Assembly (NCBI GenBank): GCA_900316575.1
Contig: ONDJ01000002.1
Span: 124,001-188,000 of the forward strand
Direction: 5' to 3'
DNA: 64,000 nt
Source: an uncultured Prevotellaceae bacterium
Lineage (GTDB): Bacteria; Bacteroidota; Bacteroidia; Bacteroidales; Bacteroidaceae
The stretch's first letter is position 1; each line of letters starts with the position of its first letter. This document shows, in pieces, positions 56,198-64,000 of this stretch. The notes under the pieces were generated by a model that was given only the letters and a program-made list of their open reading frames with translations, ran no database searches and was not told the DNA's origin. The translations under genes and the position numbers were made by a program.

Positions 56198-57466
56198 ATG
56201 TTATTTTATCTTTTCCGTGCGCTTGAGCAATTTGGCATTCCAGGTTCAGGAATGTGGCACTACATATCGTTCCGCTCATTGCTCGCCTTGATATTTGCGT
56301 TGATTATTTCTGCTTGGTTTGGTGAACATTTTATCAAGTACATGAAGCGGAAAAACATCAGCGAAACACAGCGCGATGTGAAGATCGACCCCTTTGGCGA
56401 GAAGAAGAAAGGAGTGCCATCAATGGGCGGTATCATTATTATTGTAGCCATTCTCGTACCAACCCTTTTGTTGGGACGATTGCGCAACACGTACCTCATC
56501 CTCATGATTGTCACCACGGTATGGCTGGGCTTTGTAGGCTTCGTTGACGACTACATCAAGATTTTTCGCAAGAACAAGGAGGGCTTGGCTGGGCGCTACA
56601 AATTGGTAGCTCAAATGTTGCTCGGCCTGATTGTGGGGCTGACGCTGTATATGAGCCCAGATGCCACTATTCACGAAAATGTTACACGTTCGCGGGGTAC
56701 AACACGCACTGAAATTGTGCACAAGAGTTCGCCCGAAAAAAGCACAAAGACTACCATACCCTTTGTCAAGAACAACAATTTCGACTATTCTTCCGTCACT
56801 GCGTTCCTTGGCGATTATCAAAGTGCTGGCGGATGGGTGATATTTGTGCTGATGACCGTGTTTGTGATCATGGCAGTGAGCAACGGAGCTAATCTCAACG
56901 ATGGCATGGACGGAATGGCGGCTGGCAATTCTGCCATCATCATGTTGGCGCTTGGTGTGCTGGCCTACGTGAGTAGCCACATTGAGTTTGCCAGTTATTT
57001 CAATATCATGTACATCCCTGGCTCGCAAGAATTGGTGGTTTTCACCGCTGCTATGGTAGGAGCACTGATAGGCTTCTTGTGGTACAATGCCTTTCCTGCT
57101 CAGATTTTCATGGGCGACACCGGTTCGCTATGCATTGGCGGCATCATTGCCGTGCTAGCTATCATCATCCACAAGGAACTCCTGCTGCCTGTGCTCTGCT
57201 TCATATTCCTTTTAGAAAGTATCAGCGTGATGCTTCAAGTGGGCTACTTCAAAATAGGAAAGCGCAAGGGCATCAAGCAACGTATCTTCAAACGCACACC
57301 AATTCACGACAACTTCCGTGTACTGCCCAAAGATCTTGATGCCGACTGCAAATACCTCTTCAACTGGCCACGCGGTGCTTGGCATGAAAGCAAAATTACG
57401 GTTCGATTCTGGATCACGAGCATTTTGCTGGCCGCCGCGGCTATTATCACCCTTAAAATCCGATAG
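56198..57466 (+). CDS. mraY: Phospho-N-acetylmuramoyl-pentapeptide transferase
   Basis: 422 aa polytopic membrane enzyme making lipid I from UDP-MurNAc-pentapeptide and undecaprenyl phosphate. Catalytic motifs: DDYIKIFRKNKEGL (Asp pair), NGANLNDGMDGMAAG and MGDTGSLCIGG, plus the cytoplasmic FKRTPIHDNF near the end. A roughly 50-residue insert rich in Thr/Ser/Lys (about 150-205, VTRSRGTTRTEIVHKSS), longer than in E. coli MraY, is typical of Bacteroidetes. It ends six bases before murD. Confidence 0.96.
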   Translation: MLFYLFRALEQFGIPGSGMWHYISFRSLLALIFALIISAWFGEHFIKYMKRKNISETQRDVKIDPFGEKKKGVPSMGGIIIIVAILVPTLLLGRLRNTYLILMIVTTVWLGFVGFVDDYIKIFRKNKEGLAGRYKLVAQMLLGLIVGLTLYMSPDATIHENVTRSRGTTRTEIVHKSSPEKSTKTTIPFVKNNNFDYSSVTAFLGDYQSAGGWVIFVLMTVFVIMAVSNGANLNDGMDGMAAGNSAIIMLALGVLAYVSSHIEFASYFNIMYIPGSQELVVFTAAMVGALIGFLWYNAFPAQIFMGDTGSLCIGGIIAVLAIIIHKELLLPVLCFIFLLESISVMLQVGYFKIGKRKGIKQRIFKRTPIHDNFRVLPKDLDADCKYLFNWPRGAWHESKITVRFWITSILLAAAAIITLKIR

Positions 57467-57472
57467 TTCTCT

Positions 57473-58807
57473 ATGCGTCTCTCCATACTTGGTGCTGGCG
57501 AAACTGGTGCCGGCACTGCTATCCTCGCTCTTCAGAAAGGCTACGACGTTTTTGTGTCGGACGCTGGTCCCATTGCTGACAAATACAAGCAAATGCTTCA
57601 GTCGCATGGCATTAAGTGGGAAGAAGGAGGTCACACCAAAAGCCTCATTCTTCAAGCCGACGAGATTGTGAAAAGCCCTGGCATTCCTCCCACTGCACCC
57701 ATTGTCGTTCAAGCCACAGAACGCGGCATCCCTATTCTCAGCGAAATAGAATTTGCATCGCGTTACACCGATGCCCAAATGATTTGCATCACGGGAAGCA
57801 ACGGCAAAACCACCACCACGAAACTCATCCACCATATCCTCACCCGTGCAGGCTACGATGCCTCTCTTGCTGGAAACGTGGGGCGCAGCATGGCGTTACA
57901 AGTGGCCGAAGGCCATCACGATTGGTATGTGCTTGAGCTCTCGTCGTTCCAGCTGGAAAACATGTACCAGTTCAGGGCAAACATAGCCATTGTTCTGAAC
58001 ATCACGCCCGACCACCTCGACCGCTACGACTATCGCATAGAGGCATACGCTGAAGCCAAAATGCGCATCAAGCAAAACCAAACGCCCTCCGACAGCTTCA
58101 TTTATTGGCGCGACGACGATTACGTGCCCGCTATGTTGCAAGAAAATCCCACGTTAGCGAGCACCTTGTGCTTTGCCGATACAAGCGGAAATCAGGCTGC
58201 AGCCTATGTGGCGGATGGTATCATGACAATAGAACGCCCACGTGCATTCACGATGCCCGTGAGTGAACTTTCGCTCCGAGGCAAACACAATGTCAGGAAC
58301 TGCATGGCTGCCGCGCTCGCCGCACTCGAAGCTGGTGTGTCCCATGAGGCTTTGCGTAGTGCATTGAGCGACTTCCCGCCTGTGCCCCATCGTCTCGAGC
58401 CCGCGGGCGAAGTCGATGGCGTAACCTACATCAACGACTCCAAGGCGACCAATGTAGATGCCTGCTTCTACGCCTTGGATGCTATGACTACCCCCGTGGT
58501 TCTCATTTTGGGCGGGTTGGACAAGGGCAATGACTATGCGCAAATCATTCCCCTCATCAAAGAAAAGTGTCGCGCATTAGTATTCCTCGGAGCCGATAAT
58601 AGCAAGCTCCACGAAGTGTTTGACACTTTGGGACTCCTCACCTTCGACACCCACTCCATGACCGACTGCATCAGTGCCTGCCGAGGGGTAGCCCGCCAAG
58701 GCGACACGGTACTACTCAGCCCATGCTGCGCCAGCTTCGACCTCTTCAACGGCATGGCCGAGCGTGGCAATCTTTTCAAAGAAACAATCAAGTCATTTAC
58801 AATTTGA
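57473..58807 (+). CDS. murD: UDP-N-acetylmuramoyl-L-alanine--D-glutamate ligase
   Basis: 444 aa Mur ligase adding D-Glu. An N-terminal Rossmann-like domain (LGAGETGAGTAILALQKGYDVFVSD) is followed by the ATP loop ITGSNGKTTTTKLIHH near 103, ELSSFQLENM, and NITPDHLDRYDYRIEAYAEAK. The C-terminal domain shows YINDSKATNVDA and LSPCCASFDLF. Its stop is directly followed by a dispersed repeat that separates it from ftsW. Confidence 0.97.
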   Translation: MRLSILGAGETGAGTAILALQKGYDVFVSDAGPIADKYKQMLQSHGIKWEEGGHTKSLILQADEIVKSPGIPPTAPIVVQATERGIPILSEIEFASRYTDAQMICITGSNGKTTTTKLIHHILTRAGYDASLAGNVGRSMALQVAEGHHDWYVLELSSFQLENMYQFRANIAIVLNITPDHLDRYDYRIEAYAEAKMRIKQNQTPSDSFIYWRDDDYVPAMLQENPTLASTLCFADTSGNQAAAYVADGIMTIERPRAFTMPVSELSLRGKHNVRNCMAAALAALEAGVSHEALRSALSDFPPVPHRLEPAGEVDGVTYINDSKATNVDACFYALDAMTTPVVLILGGLDKGNDYAQIIPLIKEKCRALVFLGADNSKLHEVFDTLGLLTFDTHSMTDCISACRGVARQGDTVLLSPCCASFDLFNGMAERGNLFKETIKSFTI

Positions 58808-58957
58808 CAATTTACAATCTGACAATTCTGCGGACGTATCGAAGCGCGGTGGCCAAATTGTAAATAGTCAAATAGTCCAATGCGTGGGTTCACCACAGCA
58901 CTTCGTCACGTCCGAGAAATAGTCAAATAGTAAATCGTCAAATAGTCAAATAAGTTT
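58803..58957. repeat. Dispersed repeat between murD and ftsW
   Basis: Fills the 150-base gap. Bases 58806-58852 are the inverted counterpart of 18014-18060 (44 of 47 identical). A weaker second copy of the GC-rich core appears near 58895-58920 (CACTTCGTCACGTCCG), and the rest is a run of AAATAGTC/AAATCGTC words up to the ftsW ATG. A shorter remnant of the same words lies between ftsW and the next gene (60296-60325). It may affect read-through within the dcw operon. Confidence 0.8.
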
Positions 58958-60292
58958 ATGGTAAAAGCACGCGGCATATTCAAAGGCGACCTCGTTATTT
59001 GGGCGGTCTATTTCTTTCTCATAGCCATCTCCTTAGTAGAAGAATTCAGCGCAGCCAGCACATTGGCCTACAAAAGCGGCGACTATTGGGGCGTGCTCTA
59101 CAATCACGCTATCTTCCTTTTTGTAGGATTCGTCATTTTGTGGGGTATTCACAACATCCCTTGCCGCTGGTTTCGCATTGTGCCACTGTTTGGCTTGCCG
59201 CTGATACTCATTGCCCTCATAGCTACCTTGGCATTCGGAAAAGAGTCGAACGAAGGTGTTCGCTGGCTCAGCATCTTCGGTATGCAATTGCAGCCCTCTG
59301 AATTTGCCAAACCCATCATGGTCACCAGCATAGCCCTGCTCCTTTCCTACAACCAGCGCGAAGAAGGAGCCGACCCACGACTGTTCAACAAAATTTTGTG
59401 GATCACGTTTGTCTTTTGCGGGCTCATCGTCACACAAAATTTCTCCACCGCAGCCCTCATCTTCGTTGTGGTTTTCGCTATGATGATTATAGGCCGTGTG
59501 CCGAGGCAGCAAATGCTCAAACTCACTTTGTCGCTCATCGGCATAGGCCTTGTCAGTGCTCTCGTGCTCCTCTCTCTGCCCAAAGACAGTTTCGTCTTTG
59601 ACCTCCCGGGACTGGGACGTGCCCTTACTTGGAAAAACCGCATAGCTGATTTCATGGGCAATGGCGAAGCTTCGAAAGCTGAAGTTTCCTTCAAACAAGC
59701 GCAGGACTCCATCCCCCCTGGCACGGCTCACCGCGACAGCCTGCTCGCCGCCAAATATCCCATTGCCGACAATGCCCAGACGGGCCATGCCAATATAGCC
59801 ATCTCTTCCGCCCATCTCATCGGAAAAGGCCCAGGCAACAGTGTACAGCGCGACTTCCTCAGCCAAGCTTTTTCCGACTTTATCTTCGCCATCATCATTG
59901 AAGAACTCGGCATTTTGGGCGGTGTGTTTGTCGTATTGCTCTATATCATTCTGCTCTTCCGAGCGGCACGCATAGCCAGCCGATGCGAGCGCAACTTCCC
60001 CGCATTCCTCATACTCGGGCTCTCTATTCTCATTGTCTTCCAAGCTCTTGTCAACATGTTTGTGGCCGTGGGTCTCATTCCTGTAACGGGACAAACGCTC
60101 CCGCTAATCAGCCGTGGCGGTAGTTCTATTATCTCTGTAAGCATTAGCCTCGGCATGATGCTCAGTGTGAGCCGCTATGCCCGCAAGCGCAAACCCGCCG
60201 ACAGCGATGCCCAGCCGAGCGCGGACATCGATCCCCGCGACGATAATGCAGCCATCCGCGCCAACTTTGAAGACGCGGGGAAAATGATTTAA
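58958..60292 (+). CDS. ftsW: Septal peptidoglycan glycosyltransferase FtsW
   Basis: 444 aa SEDS-family membrane protein with about ten helices. It polymerises lipid II at the septum together with FtsI. Signature segments: SNEGVRWLSIFGMQLQPSEFAKP, QNFSTAALIF, the extracellular loop with HANIAISSAHLIGKGPGNSVQRDFL, QAFSDFIFAIIIEELG and TGQTLPLISRGGSSI. The C-terminal 35 residues are hydrophilic and Asp-rich. In most Bacteroidetes murG follows; here a cyclophilin and a restriction-modification operon do. Confidence 0.96.
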   Translation: MVKARGIFKGDLVIWAVYFFLIAISLVEEFSAASTLAYKSGDYWGVLYNHAIFLFVGFVILWGIHNIPCRWFRIVPLFGLPLILIALIATLAFGKESNEGVRWLSIFGMQLQPSEFAKPIMVTSIALLLSYNQREEGADPRLFNKILWITFVFCGLIVTQNFSTAALIFVVVFAMMIIGRVPRQQMLKLTLSLIGIGLVSALVLLSLPKDSFVFDLPGLGRALTWKNRIADFMGNGEASKAEVSFKQAQDSIPPGTAHRDSLLAAKYPIADNAQTGHANIAISSAHLIGKGPGNSVQRDFLSQAFSDFIFAIIIEELGILGGVFVVLLYIILLFRAARIASRCERNFPAFLILGLSILIVFQALVNMFVAVGLIPVTGQTLPLISRGGSSIISVSISLGMMLSVSRYARKRKPADSDAQPSADIDPRDDNAAIRANFEDAGKMI

Positions 60293-60324
60293 AATCGTTC
60301 AATAGTAAATCTTCAAAATAGTAA

Positions 60325-61023
60325 ATGACAAGACGTTTTTTCGCCATAGTAGCCTGCTTAATTGCACTATGTATGCCCATCAGCGCGCAGACCTATCAAG
60401 TGCGCTTCACCACTGATAAAGGCACATTCACCGTGGTGCTCTACGATGACACCCCTATCCATCGCGACAACTTCCTCCACCTTGTTCGCACGGGCTACTA
60501 CGACGGCATACTCTTCCATCGCGTCATTAAGAATTTCATGATACAGACGGGCGACAGCACCTCGCGCCACGCCTCGCCTTACGACCTCTTGGGCGAAACC
60601 GACGTTCCCTACACCCTTCCTGCCGAAATCGTCTATCCCCTTCACTACCACCATCGCGGAGCACTCGCAGCAGCCCGCGAAGGTGATGATGTCAACCCCG
60701 AGCGACGCAGCAGTGGAGCACAGTTCTACATCGTCACCGGACAGCGCATACCCCCCAGCCGCATGACCGACTTTAGGGAATATGTCAGCCGCATGACTGG
60801 CGGACAGGTGCACATTCCCCGAGCCCAAGCCGACGACTATGCCGAACGCGGCGGAGCACCTCATCTCGATGGGCAATATACCGTCTTTGGTGAAGTACTC
60901 GAGGGGATGGATATCGTTGAAGCCATCAGCCTCGTACCCACCGATCGCAACGACCGCCCCCTTGAAAACCTACATATCATTAAGGCCGAAGTCATTAGTG
61001 AAAGTTTAGAGGAAAGAGTTTAA
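60325..61023 (+). CDS. Secreted cyclophilin-type peptidyl-prolyl isomerase
   Basis: 232 aa with a signal peptide (MTRRFFAIVACLIALCMPISAQ). The cyclophilin fold is clear: TDKGTFTVVLYDDTPIHRDNFLHL, GILFHRVIKNFMIQTGD (catalytic Arg in FHRV), SSGAQFYIVTGQ and FGEVLEGMDIVEAI. An insert of about 35 residues (about 155-190) precedes the last conserved strand. It folds proteins in the periplasm or at the surface. It starts 32 bases after ftsW, across a short AATAGTAAAT remnant, and may be the last gene of the operon. Confidence 0.93.
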   Translation: MTRRFFAIVACLIALCMPISAQTYQVRFTTDKGTFTVVLYDDTPIHRDNFLHLVRTGYYDGILFHRVIKNFMIQTGDSTSRHASPYDLLGETDVPYTLPAEIVYPLHYHHRGALAAAREGDDVNPERRSSGAQFYIVTGQRIPPSRMTDFREYVSRMTGGQVHIPRAQADDYAERGGAPHLDGQYTVFGEVLEGMDIVEAISLVPTDRNDRPLENLHIIKAEVISESLEERV

Positions 61024-61061
61024 AAGGTTAATGTCCTGAGAGCGCGTGCGTCTCGCCAGCA

Positions 61062-61100
61062 AACGTATGCCAGCTCCCTCGATGGGAGCTGGCATACGTT
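61062..61100 (+). terminator. Strong hairpin after the cyclophilin gene
   Basis: Perfect 17-bp stem (61062-61078 with 61084-61100) and a five-base loop, 38 bases past the cyclophilin stop. There is no T tract, like the 17-bp hairpin at 4619-4660. Probably the 3' end of the dcw/cyclophilin transcript. Confidence 0.65.
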
Positions 61101-61150
61101 ATAACACGATATTGGCCTTTGCTCGGACATCGAGCCACTCGCAAAGTCCA

Positions 61151-61169
61151 TACAGGCGGGACGCCTGCG
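61151..61169. repeat. Short dispersed GC-rich palindrome, copy 3
   Basis: On the minus strand this reads CGCAGGCGTCCCGCCTGTA, the same family as 2326-2344 and 2674-2692. Confidence 0.55.
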
Positions 61170-61291
61170 CTCCTAGGACATTGCGATACCACTAAACTAA
61201 AAAACGCTTTACCCACAATCCAAAACAATCTTGCCCTCGTGGAAAACAACAAAAAGTAGCTACTACTTGCAACATATCTGTTGAAAATAGC

Positions 61292-61299
61292 TACTTTTG
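61292..61299 (+). promoter_or_regulatory. -7 box upstream of the R-M operon (TACTTTTG)
   Basis: TACTTTTG fits TAnnTTTG and lies 323 bases before the mod ATG. It would give a long leader, or a separate RNA of about 185 bases ending at the first hairpin. Confidence 0.55.
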
Positions 61300-61464
61300 C
61301 CATGCGAACCTTTCGCGCCGCCGCACGGCCCCACCCAAAAGCTCCACATACATGAGCTGCCGACTGCGGAGGCAGACATACAGATTATTTCATCATAGCG
61401 TTGGCTATTATTCAGAAACGTTCCGAAACTTGCAGGTAGAAGAACACGCACTAAGAATAATGGT

Positions 61465-61494
61465 AACGCTCACTGCACCCCAGTGGGCGTTTTC
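61465..61494 (+). terminator. First terminator-like hairpin in the mod leader
   Basis: 11-bp stem with one G-U pair (61465-61475 with 61481-61491), five-base loop, and a short T run. Confidence 0.65.
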
Positions 61495-61512
61495 CTGTTT
61501 CTTTGTGCGTAG

Positions 61513-61586
61513 GTTTCCTGCAAGTACCTGGAACGTTGGACGGGAAGACTGCCCACTTTCTTTGTACTTGCAGGAAACGTTTTTTG
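61513..61586 (+). terminator. Second terminator-like hairpin in the mod leader
   Basis: A perfect 15-bp stem (61513-61527 with 61564-61578), then GTTTTTT. It ends about 35 bases before mod. The left arm's CCTGCAAGT (61517-61525) can alternatively pair with ACTTGCAGG at 61428-61436, which would disrupt the terminator: an attenuator-like arrangement. Confidence 0.65.
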
Positions 61587-61621
61587 TAGAATAGCAGCGC
61601 ATTAATCCCACCAACCGATTG

Positions 61622-63217
61622 ATGCCTACCAACCCTCTTTCTCCCACCCGCGCCGACTTGCTGCGCGAGTTGCAGCAGCGCGTGGACGACCGCGTGCTCG
61701 AACCCACCAACGCAACCTTGCTCCGCAAACTGATTGAGCGTGCCGACACCGACGACGAAGCCATCGCTGTGGCAGCTCTCGGCACTACCTACAAACGCAC
61801 GGGCTTCCACTTCGATGTGCGTTTGGAACGCCTCACAACCGACATCCGCTACCTGCACCGCAACCCCGCACTGAGCTTCACCACCAACCCCACTGCACTG
61901 ACTCATCGCCTTATCATCGGCGACAACTATGAAGCTCTGCAAAACCTCCTCATTCAGTATCGCGGCCAAGTAGATGTTATCTACATTGACCCACCCTACG
62001 GCAAAGACAGCATGGGCGAGTTCGCACATACCAACTACGAGAACGCCATTACGCGCGACAATCTCCTCTCTATGCTTTACCCGCGCCTCGTGCTCGCACG
62101 CCAACTGCTCGCCGACACGGGTGTTATCTTTTGCTCCATCGACGACAAGAACCAAGCCTACGTCAAGTGCTTGTTTGATGAGTTGTTTGGGGAGAGGAAC
62201 TTTGTGGCGAACTTTATTTGGAAGAAGAAACAAGGTGGAGGCAATGATACCAAGTTTGTTGTTGCAGAACATGAGTACGTAATCATGTATGCAAGAAATC
62301 AGGATACTTTTCAAATAGGTAAAGACTTACTTTACAAAACAGATGATAAGCTTTATCCATTTCATGATGCAAAAGGCGATTATGGGCTAATCACATTAGA
62401 TAAAGCATCAATTCAGTTTAGCCAGTCCCTTGTTTACGAGATTGTAGATAAAAAAGGGAATTCATATTATCCACGTGTCGTTAATGGTAAACAATCTTGT
62501 TGGCGTTGGGGGAAACAGAAAGTAAAAGAACAATTTGAAGAACTTGTTTTTAAGAATGGGAAAGTTTATACAAAATACTACCGACCTATAGGTATTACGC
62601 CACGAAGCTTATTAGTAGATGCTGTTTATGGGAGAACAGAAAGCGGAAAGGATGATTTGGCTTCAATATTTAGAAGAGTTTCATTTGACTATCCTAAGCC
62701 TAAAGCACTTCTTAGTCATTTAATTTCATTAAATCCTAACAAATCCTCCCTCATCCTCGACTTCTTCGCAGGCAGTGGCACCACAGGCCACGCTGTGCTG
62801 GAACTCAACCGTAAGGACGGCGGAAAGCGCAAGTTTATTCTCTGTCAGCTCAATGAAAAGACGGACACTACGCCAAACGGTATTGCCTACGACGTGACGA
62901 CCAAGCGCTTGAAGCGCATCATGACGGGAAAGTGCTACGACGGCACAGCGGACTTTCCATGGATAAAGACGAACGAACCTTACGGCGACAACCTTGAAGT
63001 GACGGAAATAGACCGTGTGTTCAACGCCGAAGCTACGGCGAGCAAAACGCCTTTTGACGTGATAGACGAAACGCTCTATGGCCAACAGCCTTTCACCACG
63101 ATGCGCGAGAAGATAGAATGGGTGTGCCAACACTTCCAGCATGCACAAAAGGCCGTAGAGAACGACAGCGATTGGGAAAAACGTAAACGCGACCTTGACC
63201 ATGCAACAAGAAGTTAG
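61622..63217 (+). CDS. Type III restriction-modification system DNA methyltransferase (Mod)
   Basis: 531 aa. Methylates adenine (N6) in a short asymmetric site and provides sequence recognition for the complex. Catalytic DPPY is at 123-126 and the SAM-binding DFFAGSGTTGHAV at 380-392, the beta-class order of type III Mod proteins. The region between (about residues 190-370; DNA 62190-62740) is the target-recognition domain, strikingly AT-rich with different codon use: 17 of 60 bases are G/C in 62281-62340 against 36 of 60 in 62041-62100. The start is the ATG at 61622. It overlaps res by 17 bases. Confidence 0.93.
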   Translation: MPTNPLSPTRADLLRELQQRVDDRVLEPTNATLLRKLIERADTDDEAIAVAALGTTYKRTGFHFDVRLERLTTDIRYLHRNPALSFTTNPTALTHRLIIGDNYEALQNLLIQYRGQVDVIYIDPPYGKDSMGEFAHTNYENAITRDNLLSMLYPRLVLARQLLADTGVIFCSIDDKNQAYVKCLFDELFGERNFVANFIWKKKQGGGNDTKFVVAEHEYVIMYARNQDTFQIGKDLLYKTDDKLYPFHDAKGDYGLITLDKASIQFSQSLVYEIVDKKGNSYYPRVVNGKQSCWRWGKQKVKEQFEELVFKNGKVYTKYYRPIGITPRSLLVDAVYGRTESGKDDLASIFRRVSFDYPKPKALLSHLISLNPNKSSLILDFFAGSGTTGHAVLELNRKDGGKRKFILCQLNEKTDTTPNGIAYDVTTKRLKRIMTGKCYDGTADFPWIKTNEPYGDNLEVTEIDRVFNAEATASKTPFDVIDETLYGQQPFTTMREKIEWVCQHFQHAQKAVENDSDWEKRKRDLDHATRS

Positions 63218-64000
63218 AGACCTGCAGCAACGCGCCGTCGGCGAACTCTACGAACTCCTATGCGGCAACAAGCGCGAACTGACCTTCCGTGCTCCTACGG
63301 GTAGCGGCAAGACGCACATGATGGCCGACCTGATGCAACGCATCGTCAGCGAAATGCCTGACGTGGTGTTCCTCGTCAGTACGCTCTCGAAAGGCGGCCT
63401 GGCCGCGCAAAACTACGAAGCCTTCCGTCGCTTGGCCGACGACGGTACGTTCCCCGCATTGAAACCGCACCTCATTTCGTCAGAGATAGCAGGCGAAGAA
63501 CGCCTGCATATCCCAACGGACTACAACGTCTATGTACTGCCGCGCGACCTCTACAAGAAAAACAGCCGCCTGATGCAAGGCGCAATGCTGGCCTTCCTGC
63601 GCACGATGACAGAAAACTTCATGGGAACGGGCCTGAACAAACGCATCTACCTCATCAAAGACGAGTGCCACCAAGCCACAAAGAACCTCGACGACATCTC
63701 CGAAAACTTCTTTACGCGCATCCTCAACTTCTCCGCCACGCCAAAGCTCGCCCGCGGACAACGCCCCGATGTGCAGATAACCGATGAAGAAGCTGTCAGT
63801 GCCAACCTCATTAAGCACATAGAACTCTGCGAGGACGCAGACGCGACGGTAGAGGATGCCGTAGAAAAACTCCTTGAGATACAAGACGATTACCGCAACT
63901 TGCTCGGCGTGAACCCCTGCCTCATCATCCAAATCAGCAACAAAGACAAGGCCGAAGAAGAATGGACGCGCAAGATACGCCCCGCCCTCGACCGCCACCA
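63201..64000 (+). CDS. Type III restriction enzyme Res subunit, 5' part (cut by window end)
   Basis: The first 266 codons are visible. Superfamily 2 helicase motifs: Walker A APTGSGKT at 31-38, motif II DECH at 154-157 and motif III SATP at 178-181. In type III systems Res translocates or slides from the Mod-bound site and cuts about 25 bases away; the nuclease domain would be at the unseen C-terminus. It overlaps mod by 17 bases in a different frame, ensuring coexpression. The G/C-rich codon use matches the mod flanks rather than the mod centre. Confidence 0.9.
   Translation, partial: MQQEVRDLQQRAVGELYELLCGNKRELTFRAPTGSGKTHMMADLMQRIVSEMPDVVFLVSTLSKGGLAAQNYEAFRRLADDGTFPALKPHLISSEIAGEERLHIPTDYNVYVLPRDLYKKNSRLMQGAMLAFLRTMTENFMGTGLNKRIYLIKDECHQATKNLDDISENFFTRILNFSATPKLARGQRPDVQITDEEAVSANLIKHIELCEDADATVEDAVEKLLEIQDDYRNLLGVNPCLIIQISNKDKAEEEWTRKIRPALDRH

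Larger units (their letters stand above)
61024..61621. other. 598-bp spacer before the type III R-M operon
   Basis: No convincing protein gene. In order: a perfect 17-bp hairpin (61062-61100), the third GC-rich dyad (61151-61169), a -7 box (61292-61299), a GC-rich structured stretch with small hairpins (for example CTGCC/GGCAG near 61355-61375), and two terminator-like hairpins (61465-61494 and 61513-61586) before mod. A 17-codon frame from 61302 and an 80-codon frame from 61352 lack support. Confidence 0.65.

Noticed and set aside
61352-61594. 80-codon protein gene before mod
   Set aside because: The frame runs through two terminator-like hairpins and contains no family-like segment.
1-64000. 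tRNA, rRNA, transposase or integrase genes
   Set aside because: Spacers were scanned for T-arm sequences and cloverleaf pairing by eye and the coding regions for transposase motifs; none was found.

Overview
The window is chromosomal DNA from a member of the Bacteroidetes, most likely order Bacteroidales and Prevotellaceae-like. The evidence is internal. Several transcription units carry the Bacteroidetes -7 box TAnnTTTG, and the secDF promoter reads TTTG-N19-TAAATTTG. Shine-Dalgarno motifs are essentially absent. Type IX secretion (T9SS) genes are present: porX, a porD-type gene, a CHU_C-type protein and proteins with T9SS-like C-terminal tails. The cell-wall cluster has the order mraZ-rsmH-ftsL-ftsI-murE-mraY-murD-ftsW. 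No transposase, integrase, CRISPR array, rRNA or tRNA was seen.

Layout. 0-13 kb: housekeeping and envelope genes (metG, a Na/phosphate cotransporter with a PhoU-like tail, a very long secreted GH20 hexosaminidase, alaS, a polysaccharide flippase). 13-18 kb: an ECF sigma factor, membrane anti-sigma-like protein and secreted protein in one overlapping operon, then an FGE/SUMF1-fold lipoprotein and hisS. 18-26 kb: a secreted endonuclease/exonuclease/phosphatase-fold enzyme divergent from an operon of TonB-dependent receptor, DUF5689 lipoprotein, three-module lipoprotein and DRGH nuclease. I read this as a candidate extracellular nucleic-acid scavenging locus. 26-30 kb: a tiny transcription unit with a C8 tract, a GLUG-repeat surface protein and a Gly-rich small peptide. 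30-45.6 kb: dnaN, coaBC, porD, recN, a degenerate-protease/TPR protein, secDF, porX, uvrA and a CHU_C protein. 45.8-50 kb: tyrS, a repeat-rich spacer and a CotH-family surface protein. 50.2-60.3 kb: the division and cell-wall (dcw) cluster, headed by a recognisable MraZ operator. 60.3-64 kb: a secreted cyclophilin, then a type III restriction-modification operon (mod, and res cut by the window edge) where murG-murC-ftsQ would normally be expected.

The least ordinary material lies between genes. Three spacers (2.5, 30.1 and 47.25 kb) hold tandem arrays with about 22-bp periods whose units are quasi-palindromes. Their sequences are unrelated, and in the 47.25 kb array the two arms of each unit change together. 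Other spacers hold dispersed palindromes: a GACAATT-GGACAATTT family (one member a perfect 35-bp stem, another shared in inverted orientation between hisS and murD/ftsW), a TTTAAAGATTAAAG family and a short GC-rich dyad present three times. The type III mod gene has a strikingly AT-rich centre, consistent with a swapped target-recognition domain, and its leader holds two tandem terminator-like hairpins with a possible alternative pairing.

All names come from motifs and family knowledge read by eye; no database search was run.
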